The translations under genes and the position numbers were made by a program. The notes beneath the pieces are model-generated. The model saw nothing but the letters and a program-made list of their open reading frames with translations, was not told the DNA's origin and did not search any database. From the NCBI GenBank assembly GCA_017630395.1, contig JAGBVI010000034.1:33172-97171 (forward strand): a stretch of 64,000 nucleotides of DNA, given 5' to 3'. The stretch comes from Paludibacteraceae bacterium (GTDB lineage: Bacteria > Bacteroidota > Bacteroidia > Bacteroidales > Paludibacteraceae). This document shows, in pieces, positions 29,039 to 38,227 of this stretch (within the stretch, counting starts at the first letter, position 1; every line of letters begins with the position of its first letter).

Positions 29039-29773
29039 TTAACATTTTTCCTTCTTTTTCTCTAATCGTCCTGCCGTGGTTGCTCCGGCTCTTTCTGCTC
29101 CTTGATAGAATCGCTCCCCCTCTTGGGTTGCCGTCTGAAAGGCTTCTGCCAACTCTTCTGCAGAGATGCCTCCCGCACTCATTCTCTCTTTCAATTGAGC
29201 AATGCTTTCTCCCGTCTTTCTGCTGATGACCTCCAACGGGTTGAACCCTGCATTAATCATCTGCATCAGATCCTGTCCCATCAATTTTCCGGATGCAGTG
29301 GCTTGCGAAAATGCCAATGCCAACGATTTCATCGTCTCTTTGTCTCCCAAGGCTATATCTCCGATGTTCTTCAACTTTTGAAAAGCAAAGTCGGCATCCA
29401 ACCCAAACGACATCATTGTTTTTTGTGCTTCCAAAAGAGAAGTACGGTCGTATGGGGTGGCAGAACCGTAGCGGGTTATGCTTTCGGAAAGGCGTTCTGC
29501 CGCCTCTGCATTGCCATTGAGCAAGGTAAGCAAATTGGTTTGCTGCTTCTCAAACTCCAATCCAGCTCCTGCCAAGCTCTGAAATACAGAGGAGACATTG
29601 CCAGCAAGTTCAAAGGATTGATTGACCAATATTAATCTTTCTGATATACGACTTATAAGACTTTCTGTTTTTTTTGCTTCTCCTCTGACCTCTTCAAATT
29701 GATTGGCTATGTTTGTTAAGGAGACAATAGCATTCCCTCCTATATTAATTTGAAAATCTACATCATTATTCAT
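29039..29773 (-). pseudogene. Phage tail tape measure protein, N-terminal fragment (244 aa)
   Basis: The sequence VDFQINIGGNAIVSLTNIAN, LEFEKQQTNLLTLLNGNAEAA, TPYDRTSLLEAQKTMMSFGL and SGKLMGQDLMQMINAGFNPL is that of the conserved N-terminal domain of phage tape measure proteins, which set tail length and are usually around 1000 residues or more. Here the frame ends after GRLEKKKEKC, so at least three quarters is missing. The start is the ATG 29773; the longer frame would use TTG. No tail, capsid, portal or integrase gene is nearby. This is a relic of a prophage tail operon that ran right to left. Confidence 0.8.
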
Positions 29774-29840
29774 AACCAAATATTTGCATTTTAAATTTTA
29801 ATTTTATACCTTGCTTTCGTTAACTTAAAGAATTACAATT

Positions 29841-30029
29841 ATGGAAACGCTGATTAATATATTTTTCCTGTTTATGGATTTTTTAACATGGTTGCTTCAT
29901 CAAGGAACTTGGGGAGTGATTGCATCCTTGGTGATAATGCTTTCACTATTTTGCCTTGGTGTTTATTTTTGGTATTGTATTGCCAAGTGGAGTTCCACCG
30001 GAAGATCATTGTGGTGGTTTAAAGATTAG
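29841..30029 (+). CDS. Small membrane protein, function unknown (62 aa)
   Basis: The sequence METLINIFFLFMDFLTWLLHQ, then GTWGVIASLVIMLSLFCLGV and YFWYCIAKWSS, gives two hydrophobic segments and a short basic, tryptophan-rich tail ending WWFKD. It is read against the direction of the phage fragments on either side, with 67 nt to the tape-measure start. No promoter or ribosome-binding site stands out. It could be a small phage-associated membrane protein or a later arrival. It could also be a chance frame, although the composition is convincingly protein-like. Confidence 0.4.
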   Translation: METLINIFFLFMDFLTWLLHQGTWGVIASLVIMLSLFCLGVYFWYCIAKWSSTGRSLWWFKD

Positions 30030-30036
30030 ATTCTTC

Positions 30037-30270
30037 CTATCCTTTCCCAGCCTCCATTTTCCTGATATGCTTCAATTGGGCAAATTTCTCTGCCCACTCT
30101 TCATCTGTAAGTTTTGCAGGGTCCAAGTGGAGGTAGTATTCCAAAAGGGTATTGATAAACCCTACCCAATTGGAATGCACATCACCCTCCGCCCTGCTTA
30201 CAAGTTTTTTACTTCCACCTGTTTTACCTTCACCAGTTGTTCCACCACACCTGCCGCTCCCAATAGATAG
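30037..30270 (-). pseudogene. Second prophage gene remnant upstream of the tape measure fragment
   Basis: A 77-codon open frame without ATG. It has a glycine-rich beginning (TTGEGKTGGSKKLVSRAEG) and a well-formed protein-like end: HSNWVGFINTLLEYYLHLD, then PAKLTDEEWAEKFAQLKHIR. An overlapping frame carries GRNRNYLLGAAGVVEQLVK with no stops, which suggests that a frameshift joined two parts of one gene. Genes of this size just upstream of the tape measure gene are often tail assembly chaperones, so that is the likeliest origin, unproven. Read in the same direction as the tape measure fragment. Confidence 0.5.
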
Positions 30271-30357
30271 TTACGATTACGACCTCTGCCCTATCTTACA
30301 AACAAAGATATTTACAAAGATATATTTACAACTGAGTCACAGCACAGCCGGAAATAC

Positions 30358-30456
30358 AAAAAAAATGGTCGGAATAAATCCAACCATTTCCTCGGTGCGA
30401 ACGCCCAAAGTGCTATGCTAAGGGAAAGTTGCGCCGACAGCCCATTTAAGGGACAC
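30358..30456 (-). ncRNA. Putative small RNA, copy B (about 99 nt)
   Basis: On the minus strand an exact promoter match (TTTG at 30493-30490, 19 nt, TATATTTG at 30470-30463) predicts a start near 30456. A strong terminator closes the unit: AATGGTTGGA pairs with TCCGACCATT at 30364-30388 and is followed by eight T residues. Between them lie a small 5' hairpin (CCC, loop TTAAAT, GGG) and a GC-rich core (GGCGCAAC, CCCTTAGC, GGGCGTTCGCACCG). There is no open frame with a start codon. A second copy lies 131 nt upstream with the same parts. Family not recognised. Confidence 0.6.
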
Positions 30457-30462
30457 GCTTAA

Positions 30463-30493
30463 CAAATATACAACAAATAATTGAAGTAACAAA
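30463..30493 (-). promoter_or_regulatory. Promoter of small RNA copy B
   Basis: TTTG, 19 nt, TATATTTG on the minus strand. The TTTG is formed by the end of the T run of copy A's terminator, so the two units are packed head to tail with no spare sequence. Confidence 0.65.
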
Positions 30494-30585
30494 AAATGGT
30501 CGGAACAAATCCAACCATTTCCTCGGTGCGAACGCCCAAAGTGCTACGCTAAGGGAAGTTGCGCCGATCCGCTCATTTAAGAGAC
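30491..30585 (-). ncRNA. Putative small RNA, copy A (about 95 nt)
   Basis: Same organisation as copy B: a -7 box (TACTTTTG, 30599-30592) with TTGC 19 nt upstream, a 5' hairpin (CTC, loop TTAAAT, GAG), the same GC-rich core with only a few differences, and the same terminator (stem at 30495-30519 followed by six T residues). The 5' hairpin differs from copy B by a compensatory change: the middle pair is U-A here and C-G in copy B. This supports selection on RNA structure rather than on protein or DNA sequence. The target or function is unknown. Confidence 0.6.
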
Positions 30586-30591
30586 TTATTG

Positions 30592-30622
30592 CAAAAGTAT
30601 AGGAAATAATTGAAATAAGCAA
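30592..30622 (-). promoter_or_regulatory. Promoter of small RNA copy A
   Basis: TTGC (30622-30619), 19 nt, TACTTTTG (30599-30592). The sequence between the boxes (TTATTTCAATTATTT) is nearly the same as in copy B (TTACTTCAATTATTT), so the promoter was duplicated with the RNA. Confidence 0.6.
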
Positions 30623-31000
30623 TTATCAAGTGTTTAAAACAAAAAAATAAAAATTCCGGAATACAGTTAGTTGGGGGTGCTTAAACCTTGTTAATGTTCT
30701 ATATTTGCAGGTGTGTAAATAGTACCAAATTCATTTAAATTAACACACTGAAAAACTAGCCCTTGTTAACATAGGCATCGAAGAGACATCCCTATTTATG
30801 TGCGTAAAGAACCAAAAGGGAATGCGAATGGGTTGGAAATGTATCATTCCTGATCGGAGAAGGCGGGAGCGAGTTTGCGGATAAAATCAAAGCGATAGAG
30901 AAATGAGAGAGAGAGAAAAGTTTCAGAGTAATAAAGGTATAATTCAAGCAGGATGAAAGATATAGATTTATCCGAAACATATCAAATTAACACGAAAATA
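30623..31000. other. Gene-free stretch between the small RNAs and the PorP terminator
   Basis: No intact gene. A short frame on the plus strand (VSFLIGEGGSEFADKIKAIEK, ending near 30905) looks protein-like but is only about 30 codons after an in-frame stop, possibly more prophage debris. An isolated -7-like TATATTTG lies at 30700-30707 on the plus strand. Confidence 0.3.
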
Positions 31001-31037
31001 AAAAAAATAGTAAAGACGGTACTCTGACCGTCTTTAC
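31001..31037 (-). terminator. Terminator of the PorP-OmpA-SprB-like operon
   Basis: On the minus strand GTAAAGACGGT and ACCGTCTTTAC form an 11-bp perfect stem with a 6-nt loop, followed by TATTTTTTT, 28 nt after the last stop codon of the operon. Confidence 0.9.
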
Positions 31038-31064
31038 CCAAATAACTTTAAAAATTTATGAATA

Positions 31065-31970
31065 CTAGAACTGCATAGACAACAAGATGTCATGCGTATT
31101 AGACGGCAAATTATTGCATCTACCTAAATTCATATTATAAGTATAACCAATTCTATATTTGTTCCACTCAAAACCTGCAGTGATAGCCAACAATGACATC
31201 TTAGCAGGGTTAGATAAATCGGGTTTCCATGTTACGCCACCCCAAATAAATTTATTGTAAAACAACATTGCGTTAACCTCGATATTATTGATTTTCCCCT
31301 TATGCATATAAGAGAGAGCCGGCGCAATATCGAAATGAGACGAAATAGGAAGTAAAGCACGACCATACAAATAGAAGTGACGACCCGACTTAAAAGTCGT
31401 AGAAGAGTCGTTCAACAAGTGTGTACAAGAGATACCAACCATCCAAATTTTGGAAGTAAGCTCAAAACCCAAATTAATATCCGGGGTAATCTCGGTTGTT
31501 TTATCTTGAACATAAGTTTCCATTCCATACTCAACCTCATCACGCATAGTATTGTTGGAAGGATTGAAATAGCCAAAATTCACACCTCCGGAAATACCCA
31601 TAGACAAAATATACTTTTCGCTCAAATCCAAGTGATAAGAATAGACAATTTGCGCATTGGTTGTGCTATGTCCTATACCTAAATGGTCATGAAAAACAGA
31701 TAAACCGAGACTCGACTTCAACTTTTCGCTATAACCGGAAAAGTTCAGCAAACCGGTTTTAGGTCCATTATCAACCCCAACCCATTGGAAACGCCCCAAG
31801 ACAAAGAGGTCGAATTTATCATTATTACCCGTACCAGCAGGGTTAACATTAATACGAGAAAACAGTTGTTGAGACATCATCAAATCTTGTTGAGCACTCA
31901 ACGTACAACAAAACAACAAGGACGATATAGAGAATATAACTGTTATAATATATCTATTTAATCTATTCAT
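31065..31970 (-). CDS. PorP/SprF family type IX secretion membrane protein (301 aa)
   Basis: Outer-membrane barrel of the kind that works with the T9SS to anchor or present type-B-sorted proteins such as SprB. A signal peptide ends near LSAQQ, followed by the family's opening DLMMSQQLFSRINVNPAGTG. It continues with FVLGRFQWVGVDNGPKTGLL, GLSVFHDHLGIGHSTTNAQI and the end NTHDILLSMQF, all typical of PorP/SprF. It is the last of three genes, 24 nt behind the OmpA-family gene. Family members are many per genome and each usually pairs with one giant adhesin, here the gene at 33424-38046. Which substrate it serves is inferred from that pairing. Confidence 0.88.
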   Translation of the reverse strand: MNRLNRYIITVIFSISSLLFCCTLSAQQDLMMSQQLFSRINVNPAGTGNNDKFDLFVLGRFQWVGVDNGPKTGLLNFSGYSEKLKSSLGLSVFHDHLGIGHSTTNAQIVYSYHLDLSEKYILSMGISGGVNFGYFNPSNNTMRDEVEYGMETYVQDKTTEITPDINLGFELTSKIWMVGISCTHLLNDSSTTFKSGRHFYLYGRALLPISSHFDIAPALSYMHKGKINNIEVNAMLFYNKFIWGGVTWKPDLSNPAKMSLLAITAGFEWNKYRIGYTYNMNLGRCNNLPSNTHDILLSMQF

Positions 31971-31994
31971 TTTAATTTCTCCTTATAATTGATG

Positions 31995-33401
31995 TTAGTT
32001 CAACTTTAAAATTTCCACACGACGATTCTTTTGATGCTCAGCTTCGGTTTTAGCATCCTTTACGATAGGCATTAATTCACCTTCTCCCTTAACTTTCAAA
32101 CGATAAGGAGAAACATCTTTCATCAACAATTGGAACATAACCCATTGAGCACGTCTTAACGAAAGAGCTTCATTGTACTCCAAAGACCCACGTTCATCGG
32201 TATGACCCACAATTAAGAAATCACTATTAGGGAAAGCATTTATAAAGTCAAGAACGATTAAAATATCACGTTCAAAAGTACCATTAGCCATTTGTTGGTC
32301 ATAATCAAAATAGAAAATACGTTTATCCAAAGTACCATAAACGTTATCAGAAATTTTAACAACAGTATTCGGATTTGATTTTGCAGCAGCAATTACAGAA
32401 TCTACAGAAGCAATAGAAACCTCAGGACGATCAGAGGGCGTATTTTTCTTAACATTCGGTACGGAAGTCGCAGTATCTGCCATTGCTACCGAAGAGTCAC
32501 CCATCAACGTACCGGAGGAATCCACCTTCCCGTTGGTCAAACCGGCAATAAGAATCGAATCTGCCAAACGCTTTTCCTCTGCCAATCTCTGTTCTTCTAA
32601 TATACGTTGTTGCATCTCGATAGAATCACGCTTCAAAGCCGCTAACAGTCTCTCCTCTTGAACCTTGTTGTATTGTTCATAATCGACAGGTTCACTTTTG
32701 GAGAACAACCTATAAGTAGAATCCGATTGAGAAGTATTTCCTCTATTAGAAGCAAACACCAACATACCTTCATCATTCACAAATGGAAAATCTTCGTCAG
32801 CATCCACTGTATTTACACTCGCATCCATACGAACCGGATTACCCCACTCTCCATTTTGTCCCTTAGCCATTTCCCAAATATCTCTACTCTTTGCATTATT
32901 CATATTAGAAGAGAAGTAAAGAACGTCACCTTGACTATTGATTGTTGGATTTACAATAACGATAGAATCTTTCGGCAAATACCTCCAATTGGCATAAGCC
33001 AAAACAGAACCCGGATATTTATCACGTTTAACTTCGGAACCTTTCACTTCGATATAAGCACTATTCACCCACTTACCTCTTTTGCGTTGTTTCGCTTTAA
33101 ACAACTTTCCGCCGTTAACATAATAAAGCTCACCACTCTTTTCTGAATATGCAAACTGACCTTCAGGTTGAATCCGATCAAAATCAGTAGTGTAAGCAGC
33201 ATTTACGATTTTACCACGACTATCCAACTCAGCAATAAAGAAGCTATCATTTCTTAAAAAGACAACACTATTATTCTTGTAACGAGATAAAACCTGATTA
33301 GATTTAACATTTTCGTCATTCTCGAAATTTGCCACTTGTGCTCCCAAAATTGGTAACACCCAGACGGCAACATAAAATAAGGATATTAACCTTCTCATCA
33401 T
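31995..33401 (-). CDS. OmpA-family protein with PD40-like repeats (468 aa)
   Basis: A signal peptide (about 1-20) is followed by a beta-propeller-like region with PD40-type motifs (INSQGDVLYFSSNMNNAKSR and DIWEMAKG, then MLVFASNRGNTSQSDS). A charged helical stretch (LLAALKRDSIEMQQRILEEQ) follows, and then a C-terminal OmpA peptidoglycan-binding domain (FDYDQQ at its start, FLIVGHTDERGSLEYNEALS, RRAQWVMFQL, KNRRVEIL). The domain anchors the protein to peptidoglycan. This PorE-like architecture in the middle of an SprB-like/PorP pair fits a periplasmic linker between the outer-membrane complex and the cell wall. It is 22 nt from the gene before and 24 nt from the gene after. Confidence 0.85.
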   Translation of the reverse strand: MMRRLISLFYVAVWVLPILGAQVANFENDENVKSNQVLSRYKNNSVVFLRNDSFFIAELDSRGKIVNAAYTTDFDRIQPEGQFAYSEKSGELYYVNGGKLFKAKQRKRGKWVNSAYIEVKGSEVKRDKYPGSVLAYANWRYLPKDSIVIVNPTINSQGDVLYFSSNMNNAKSRDIWEMAKGQNGEWGNPVRMDASVNTVDADEDFPFVNDEGMLVFASNRGNTSQSDSTYRLFSKSEPVDYEQYNKVQEERLLAALKRDSIEMQQRILEEQRLAEEKRLADSILIAGLTNGKVDSSGTLMGDSSVAMADTATSVPNVKKNTPSDRPEVSIASVDSVIAAAKSNPNTVVKISDNVYGTLDKRIFYFDYDQQMANGTFERDILIVLDFINAFPNSDFLIVGHTDERGSLEYNEALSLRRAQWVMFQLLMKDVSPYRLKVKGEGELMPIVKDAKTEAEHQKNRRVEILKLN

Positions 33402-33423
33402 TATCTATTCTAATTATTGTCAA

Positions 33424-36400
33424 TTATTTCTTAAACACTTCAATTGTTCCTTTCACCTCTCTGCCATCTTTTAAGATTAAAGAGTAGATATAAACACCCG
33501 GATCAGCCAATTCTCCACGGAACATACCATCCCAACCATTATCAGAGTCGCTAACAACATCTCCATAACGATTATAAATGATTGTTCGATACCCCGGCAT
33601 AAAGTCATCATTAATTCCATCTGCAGTATGAGGAGTTATGACGGTTGGAATCTCAATATTATCAACCAAATTAGCAACAAGCGAGCCACTCGTAATGATC
33701 GGACAAGCACCATTGTCGGCCTTTACAAAATAAGTAACACTTGACGAAGGCATATCAGAAAATTGCAACTCATCAGTTATCGAAAGGATTTGTTCATTAC
33801 CCTGTTCATCGACAGAAATCCAGGAGAATGGACCAAAAACAAATGAAGATGTATCTACACTTAAATCAATATCCGCGCCATATTCAAAAATCTTATTCGA
33901 TGTACTCAATTCGATTTCAGCCGGTTTAGCCACCTGAACAAAGAACGAATCAGCCTCGGAATCTTGACATACACCATTTTTAGCAATAGCCCAAAGATTG
34001 GTTGAAGCATCCAATTTTACTTTTCGGACAGAATCTTTAGTTTCTACACCATCAAACCAAACATACAATTCAGGTCGACCCGATATAGGAGTAGCAGAAA
34101 GTGTGATGCTATCATTGCCCGTTTGGCAAATAGCCGACTTATCAGCATTTATAGAAATCGACATCAACTCTTTCACATCAACGGAAATTTCTTTTTTTAC
34201 AGACGGGCATTTATTGTATTTAGAAAGAGCAGTCAATGAATATTCGGATGATATAGTTGGCAAAACCTTTATTGTATCGGTAGTTGAGCCATCACTCCAC
34301 ATCAAAGAAGAAATCGACACATCTTTTGAATCAATATACAACGAAACTTCATTGGTTTCGTTTTCACAAATCACTGATTTAGAAGATTGGAGAGTAATAT
34401 CAATTGGGGAATCTATAACCAAACGAATAGTATCCGATTGAGCCGGACAACGACCGTACTTAGAAGTAGCCTTTAAAATATAATCAATAGAATCAGCCTC
34501 TACAATGTATACAGGAGAAGAATCCGTATTATTCCACAAGAAAGAACCAATAGCACCGGAAAGAACTTCAGCAGAGAATTGAACATCATCTCCGAAACAC
34601 AGCGTATCCTTATCTGACTTCAATGCAAAAGAAAGAGCCGGTTCAACAAAAATAGATTGTTTAAATTCGCTAACAACAACCGATTCATTTTCGATTGCCA
34701 TACGAATCACAGAGGTTTCATCTAATTTCAACACAAGAGTATCTTTGTTCTCGAACTCAGGAATCGCTTCAAACTCAGTTGCACTCTCTTTCTTAACAAA
34801 CCATCTCAAAGCATATCCTTCAGCAATTGTTCCAACACTCTCTTTATCGGCAATCAACGTTATAGCATCATCCAATGCACAGATAGAATCGGGCCAATTA
34901 ACAGGACGTAATGAATTCAATCTCAAAGCAACAATATTAGAAATTTGATTGCTTCCACAACCGGACTCTTGATTTTTCAAAAATTCAGCCAAATCCGCTT
35001 CTGAAACAGACGAAAGAACTCTGAAGTAAGACTCTTTCTTAAAATTAAGAGCAAAAATATTCTTTGACAATTCTGTTGTTGAAGGGACAATGGTTTCCCA
35101 ATTTATAGTATCCGAAGATACCTGATAAGCGAAGAATCTATCAAATTTATCGTCTGACGGAAGAGTAACGGTCAATAGAACGCTATCCGTTGTCAACGGG
35201 ATTTCGGTTAGTCCATCCACTCCGATTGTCAATTGAGGAGCGACACCACACTCTTCACCACCCACATAGAAGAATTTTTCGGCAACAACTCCACTACCAT
35301 CTTGAGTTGTCGCAGTCACTTTAACGAATCCTTCCGTAACGACCTTATTAGCGATTAAAACGCCATCGCTGGAAACTCTCGCCAATATCTCGTTATCAAT
35401 TGACCAAACCAAATCTTTAACAGTAGAATTTTGCGGATAAAAATCCGGAGTCAAGGTTAAACTATCCCCATGAGAGATGCAAGCACACCCCAAAATATTT
35501 AAATTCTCTATCAAGACAGGATCTTCCAAATAGATATAGATTGTGGTATCGTTTGAAATCACAAAAGTATCTCTATTATTTTCACCGTAGTGCAAGTAAT
35601 ATGAATAATTACCAGACTCACAGAACAACTCTACGACACCATTATCATCCGTATAATTAGTACTATAGAACGCACTATCTTTATTTACATCCAACAAAAT
35701 ATTTACTCCCGGATTTTTACTCTTTTCATACATTACGACATACTTAACATCATAAAGTTTAGTACCGGAAATAATATCAAAATTAAGATCGTAATCCTTC
35801 ACAATAAAGTCGCGCACAATATCCAAGATTCTAATTTGATAACGCCCCGGAACCAAATAATCCCTAATCTCTCCGGAAGAGTTTGTACGCAAAGAAGAGT
35901 GAGAAGCATCATCATAATCAGTTGTAGGCAATAAATTTCCATCCTCACCATACTTATAAATATTACCAAACACACCATTAACAAGATCCAAATTAGCATC
36001 TTTAATAGTAATGGTCACGCAACGCTTAACCGGCACCACAATGTATATTGTTGTATCGGGATTGAGAGGAGTTTTAATCGTAAACTTATTAGAATAGGTT
36101 CCATTATACTCATAATCCTTCAGGACATACTCAATAGTATAATCGTCCGGCACACAAATTGTCGGCTCAGAGAAGACCCAAGCCTCACCACTTGCTTGAT
36201 AATTTTCATAATGAGTAGAAACCGTTTTAGAATAAAGTTTACCATCCTTATCATACAGATTCATGCTCATAATTTGAGGATAAACCAACTTTCCATCATG
36301 CAAAAACTGAAATAAAACTTTCTGAGAAACAGAAGCCTTTGCTCTAAAAGTCAACGTTGTATCCGATCTCAATTCCACCCGTTGAGTGTCTCCCAAAACA

Positions 36401-38046
36401 GAAAACACATAGTCATCTTGCAAGAAACTACCGGAATATTTTCCTAAACTATCCGTAGTGATATCAGACATAAACAAAGCTGATTCAACATGCACATATT
36501 GACGAGATTCAAAAATCATTCCATTTATATCCAAAACGTTAATTTTGACGTTGTAATAAGGGGTTAACGTTATAGGGACACGCACCACCGAATCAGTTTC
36601 TGCCACTCTAAAAAAACCGCGATATCTCTGATTATAACCTTTTTCTGAAACATAGAAGGTAAAATTAAAAATACCACGAGGGCACAATACAGGTTTTTCA
36701 AATGAGAAAGTTCCATCAGGCATTGGTATTGGGAAATAAGACCAATTTCTTGTAACATCTTTATTGTTCCACAATACAACTTCAGAAATTGAAATTGGTT
36801 CAAATTTCTCTTCTCCGTAAAAGAAATCAAAATAAACCTCTGTAAAATCACTTCCATCCAAATAGAAATAGAGTGTTGTATCAGAGGTAACAGAGACCCC
36901 ATAAACCGTATCATTAAGAACGGCAACATCGTAAGCATAATCGGGTGTAACAAACCAACCTGCCCAACCACTGCCATCAGTCAAATTATACTTAGACTCC
37001 AACCCCTTCATCGGGTCCAACAAACTACATAGCACGTTCGGGATAGGAGTTATGCTATCCGATTTCATAAAAACTATTACATTAATCGAATAAGGAGTAC
37101 CGGGAGTCTCCTCTTCCGCAATACCCATCTCTTCTTCGACATCTTCTTCCTCTGTTTCTTCTTGAGAGCCGTCTACCGCAGGCAAATCAGGCAAAACAAT
37201 GTTGACAATATTTTTCACCAAGGCATCATTATCATCAACAATAAACGTATCAACAATTGTTCCATAATCCTTAGTTTCGACCGTACACGAGTATGTGCCG
37301 GCAGGACAAGAAACATAGTTATCTGTTGTATTATACAAGTAGTAACCATGAGCAACTACATTACTATGAGCATCAACAGCACCAAACAGATATAAACTAT
37401 CCGGTGCAATATGCGTCACCAAAATATCCTTCGCATATACATCAACCTTCTCTCCACTCTTCTTAACGAAAGAGAAGTGAGTCTGGTGAGTAATTTCTCC
37501 ACTCGTAACAATTACTGAAGAATTAATATTCTCATCATTCACCTCTATGGTCTCTGTTCCTCTAAACGTTGTATAGGTGTATCTACCCTTTGGCAAAACG
37601 AAGGTTGCTACTCCATTGACATCCGAAAACTTTTCACCGACATATGTCTTTTCCCCATCATCAGATAGTTTATGAATAGTAGCTTTTTTACCCTCAAGAA
37701 GAGTATTTGCATCATCTTTGAACGTAATAGTAACCGTTCGATAATCTAAATCAATCCAAACCCAATCGGACTTATGTATCGTAAAAGAACCGGTATTACA
37801 ATCACCGTAGTCAAATGAATAGGTATAATCTCCCTCCGGTATGGACATATCTACCAAACGCCCACTTGCATCCGTCTGATAATTTTTATACAATACTCCA
37901 TCCTTCTTGACATCAACAGACAAACCTGAAACAGGTTTATTCTTTACATCTGAAATTTCAAATATTAAAATACCCTGAGAATTCACACTGCTGATTTTAG
38001 CACAAAACAATAAAACCAGTACAAGAGTCTTAAAAAAGAACTTCAT
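33424..38046 (-). CDS. Giant surface protein with T9SS type B sorting domain, SprB-like (1540 aa)
   Basis: A signal peptide (MKFFFKTLVLVLLFCAKISS) is followed by about ten carboxypeptidase-regulatory-like/SpaA-type beta-sandwich repeats (for example KPVSGLSVDVKKDGVLYKNY, then DASGRL, recurring as DSSGE-type turns). Next is an acidic linker near residue 300 (QEETEEEDVEEEMG), a Big_2-like domain near residue 860, and several repeats with Cys pairs (ICENETNEVSLYI, CQTGNDSITLSATP). The C terminus, PTVITPHTADGINDDFMPGY to GTIEVFKK, is the gliding-motility-associated/T9SS type B sorting domain. It is therefore exported and probably held at the surface by the PorP-like partner. An adhesion or biofilm role is inferred; the window shows no gliding machinery beyond this triplet. 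Confidence 0.85.
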   Translation of the reverse strand: MKFFFKTLVLVLLFCAKISSVNSQGILIFEISDVKNKPVSGLSVDVKKDGVLYKNYQTDASGRLVDMSIPEGDYTYSFDYGDCNTGSFTIHKSDWVWIDLDYRTVTITFKDDANTLLEGKKATIHKLSDDGEKTYVGEKFSDVNGVATFVLPKGRYTYTTFRGTETIEVNDENINSSVIVTSGEITHQTHFSFVKKSGEKVDVYAKDILVTHIAPDSLYLFGAVDAHSNVVAHGYYLYNTTDNYVSCPAGTYSCTVETKDYGTIVDTFIVDDNDALVKNIVNIVLPDLPAVDGSQEETEEEDVEEEMGIAEEETPGTPYSINVIVFMKSDSITPIPNVLCSLLDPMKGLESKYNLTDGSGWAGWFVTPDYAYDVAVLNDTVYGVSVTSDTTLYFYLDGSDFTEVYFDFFYGEEKFEPISISEVVLWNNKDVTRNWSYFPIPMPDGTFSFEKPVLCPRGIFNFTFYVSEKGYNQRYRGFFRVAETDSVVRVPITLTPYYNVKINVLDINGMIFESRQYVHVESALFMSDITTDSLGKYSGSFLQDDYVFSVLGDTQRVELRSDTTLTFRAKASVSQKVLFQFLHDGKLVYPQIMSMNLYDKDGKLYSKTVSTHYENYQASGEAWVFSEPTICVPDDYTIEYVLKDYEYNGTYSNKFTIKTPLNPDTTIYIVVPVKRCVTITIKDANLDLVNGVFGNIYKYGEDGNLLPTTDYDDASHSSLRTNSSGEIRDYLVPGRYQIRILDIVRDFIVKDYDLNFDIISGTKLYDVKYVVMYEKSKNPGVNILLDVNKDSAFYSTNYTDDNGVVELFCESGNYSYYLHYGENNRDTFVISNDTTIYIYLEDPVLIENLNILGCACISHGDSLTLTPDFYPQNSTVKDLVWSIDNEILARVSSDGVLIANKVVTEGFVKVTATTQDGSGVVAEKFFYVGGEECGVAPQLTIGVDGLTEIPLTTDSVLLTVTLPSDDKFDRFFAYQVSSDTINWETIVPSTTELSKNIFALNFKKESYFRVLSSVSEADLAEFLKNQESGCGSNQISNIVALRLNSLRPVNWPDSICALDDAITLIADKESVGTIAEGYALRWFVKKESATEFEAIPEFENKDTLVLKLDETSVIRMAIENESVVVSEFKQSIFVEPALSFALKSDKDTLCFGDDVQFSAEVLSGAIGSFLWNNTDSSPVYIVEADSIDYILKATSKYGRCPAQSDTIRLVIDSPIDITLQSSKSVICENETNEVSLYIDSKDVSISSLMWSDGSTTDTIKVLPTISSEYSLTALSKYNKCPSVKKEISVDVKELMSISINADKSAICQTGNDSITLSATPISGRPELYVWFDGVETKDSVRKVKLDASTNLWAIAKNGVCQDSEADSFFVQVAKPAEIELSTSNKIFEYGADIDLSVDTSSFVFGPFSWISVDEQGNEQILSITDELQFSDMPSSSVTYFVKADNGACPIITSGSLVANLVDNIEIPTVITPHTADGINDDFMPGYRTIIYNRYGDVVSDSDNGWDGMFRGELADPGVYIYSLILKDGREVKGTIEVFKK

Positions 38047-38124
38047 TTCGCTTTCTAATATAAAAATTTATAAAATTACCCTTTCCACAATCACACAGAT
38101 TACTAAATAATTGGAAAAACGCTG

Positions 38125-38155
38125 CAAAATTACAGATAATAATTAAATTTATCAA
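38125..38155 (-). promoter_or_regulatory. Promoter of the SprB-like operon
   Basis: Minus strand TTGA (38155-38152), 19 nt, TAATTTTG (38132-38125). The start would be near 38118, about 70 nt before the ATG at 38046. Confidence 0.6.
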
Positions 38156-38227
38156 GTCTTATAGAACTATATTTTAGAAGTTTCTCACCGTTGCTTAACA
38201 AGTAGAGACAATTAACAAGTAGAGGAA

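Noticed and set aside
30792-30980. 62-codon minus-strand frame in the gap before PorP
   Set aside because: Leucine/serine-rich with no motif, in a low-complexity GAGA-rich stretch.
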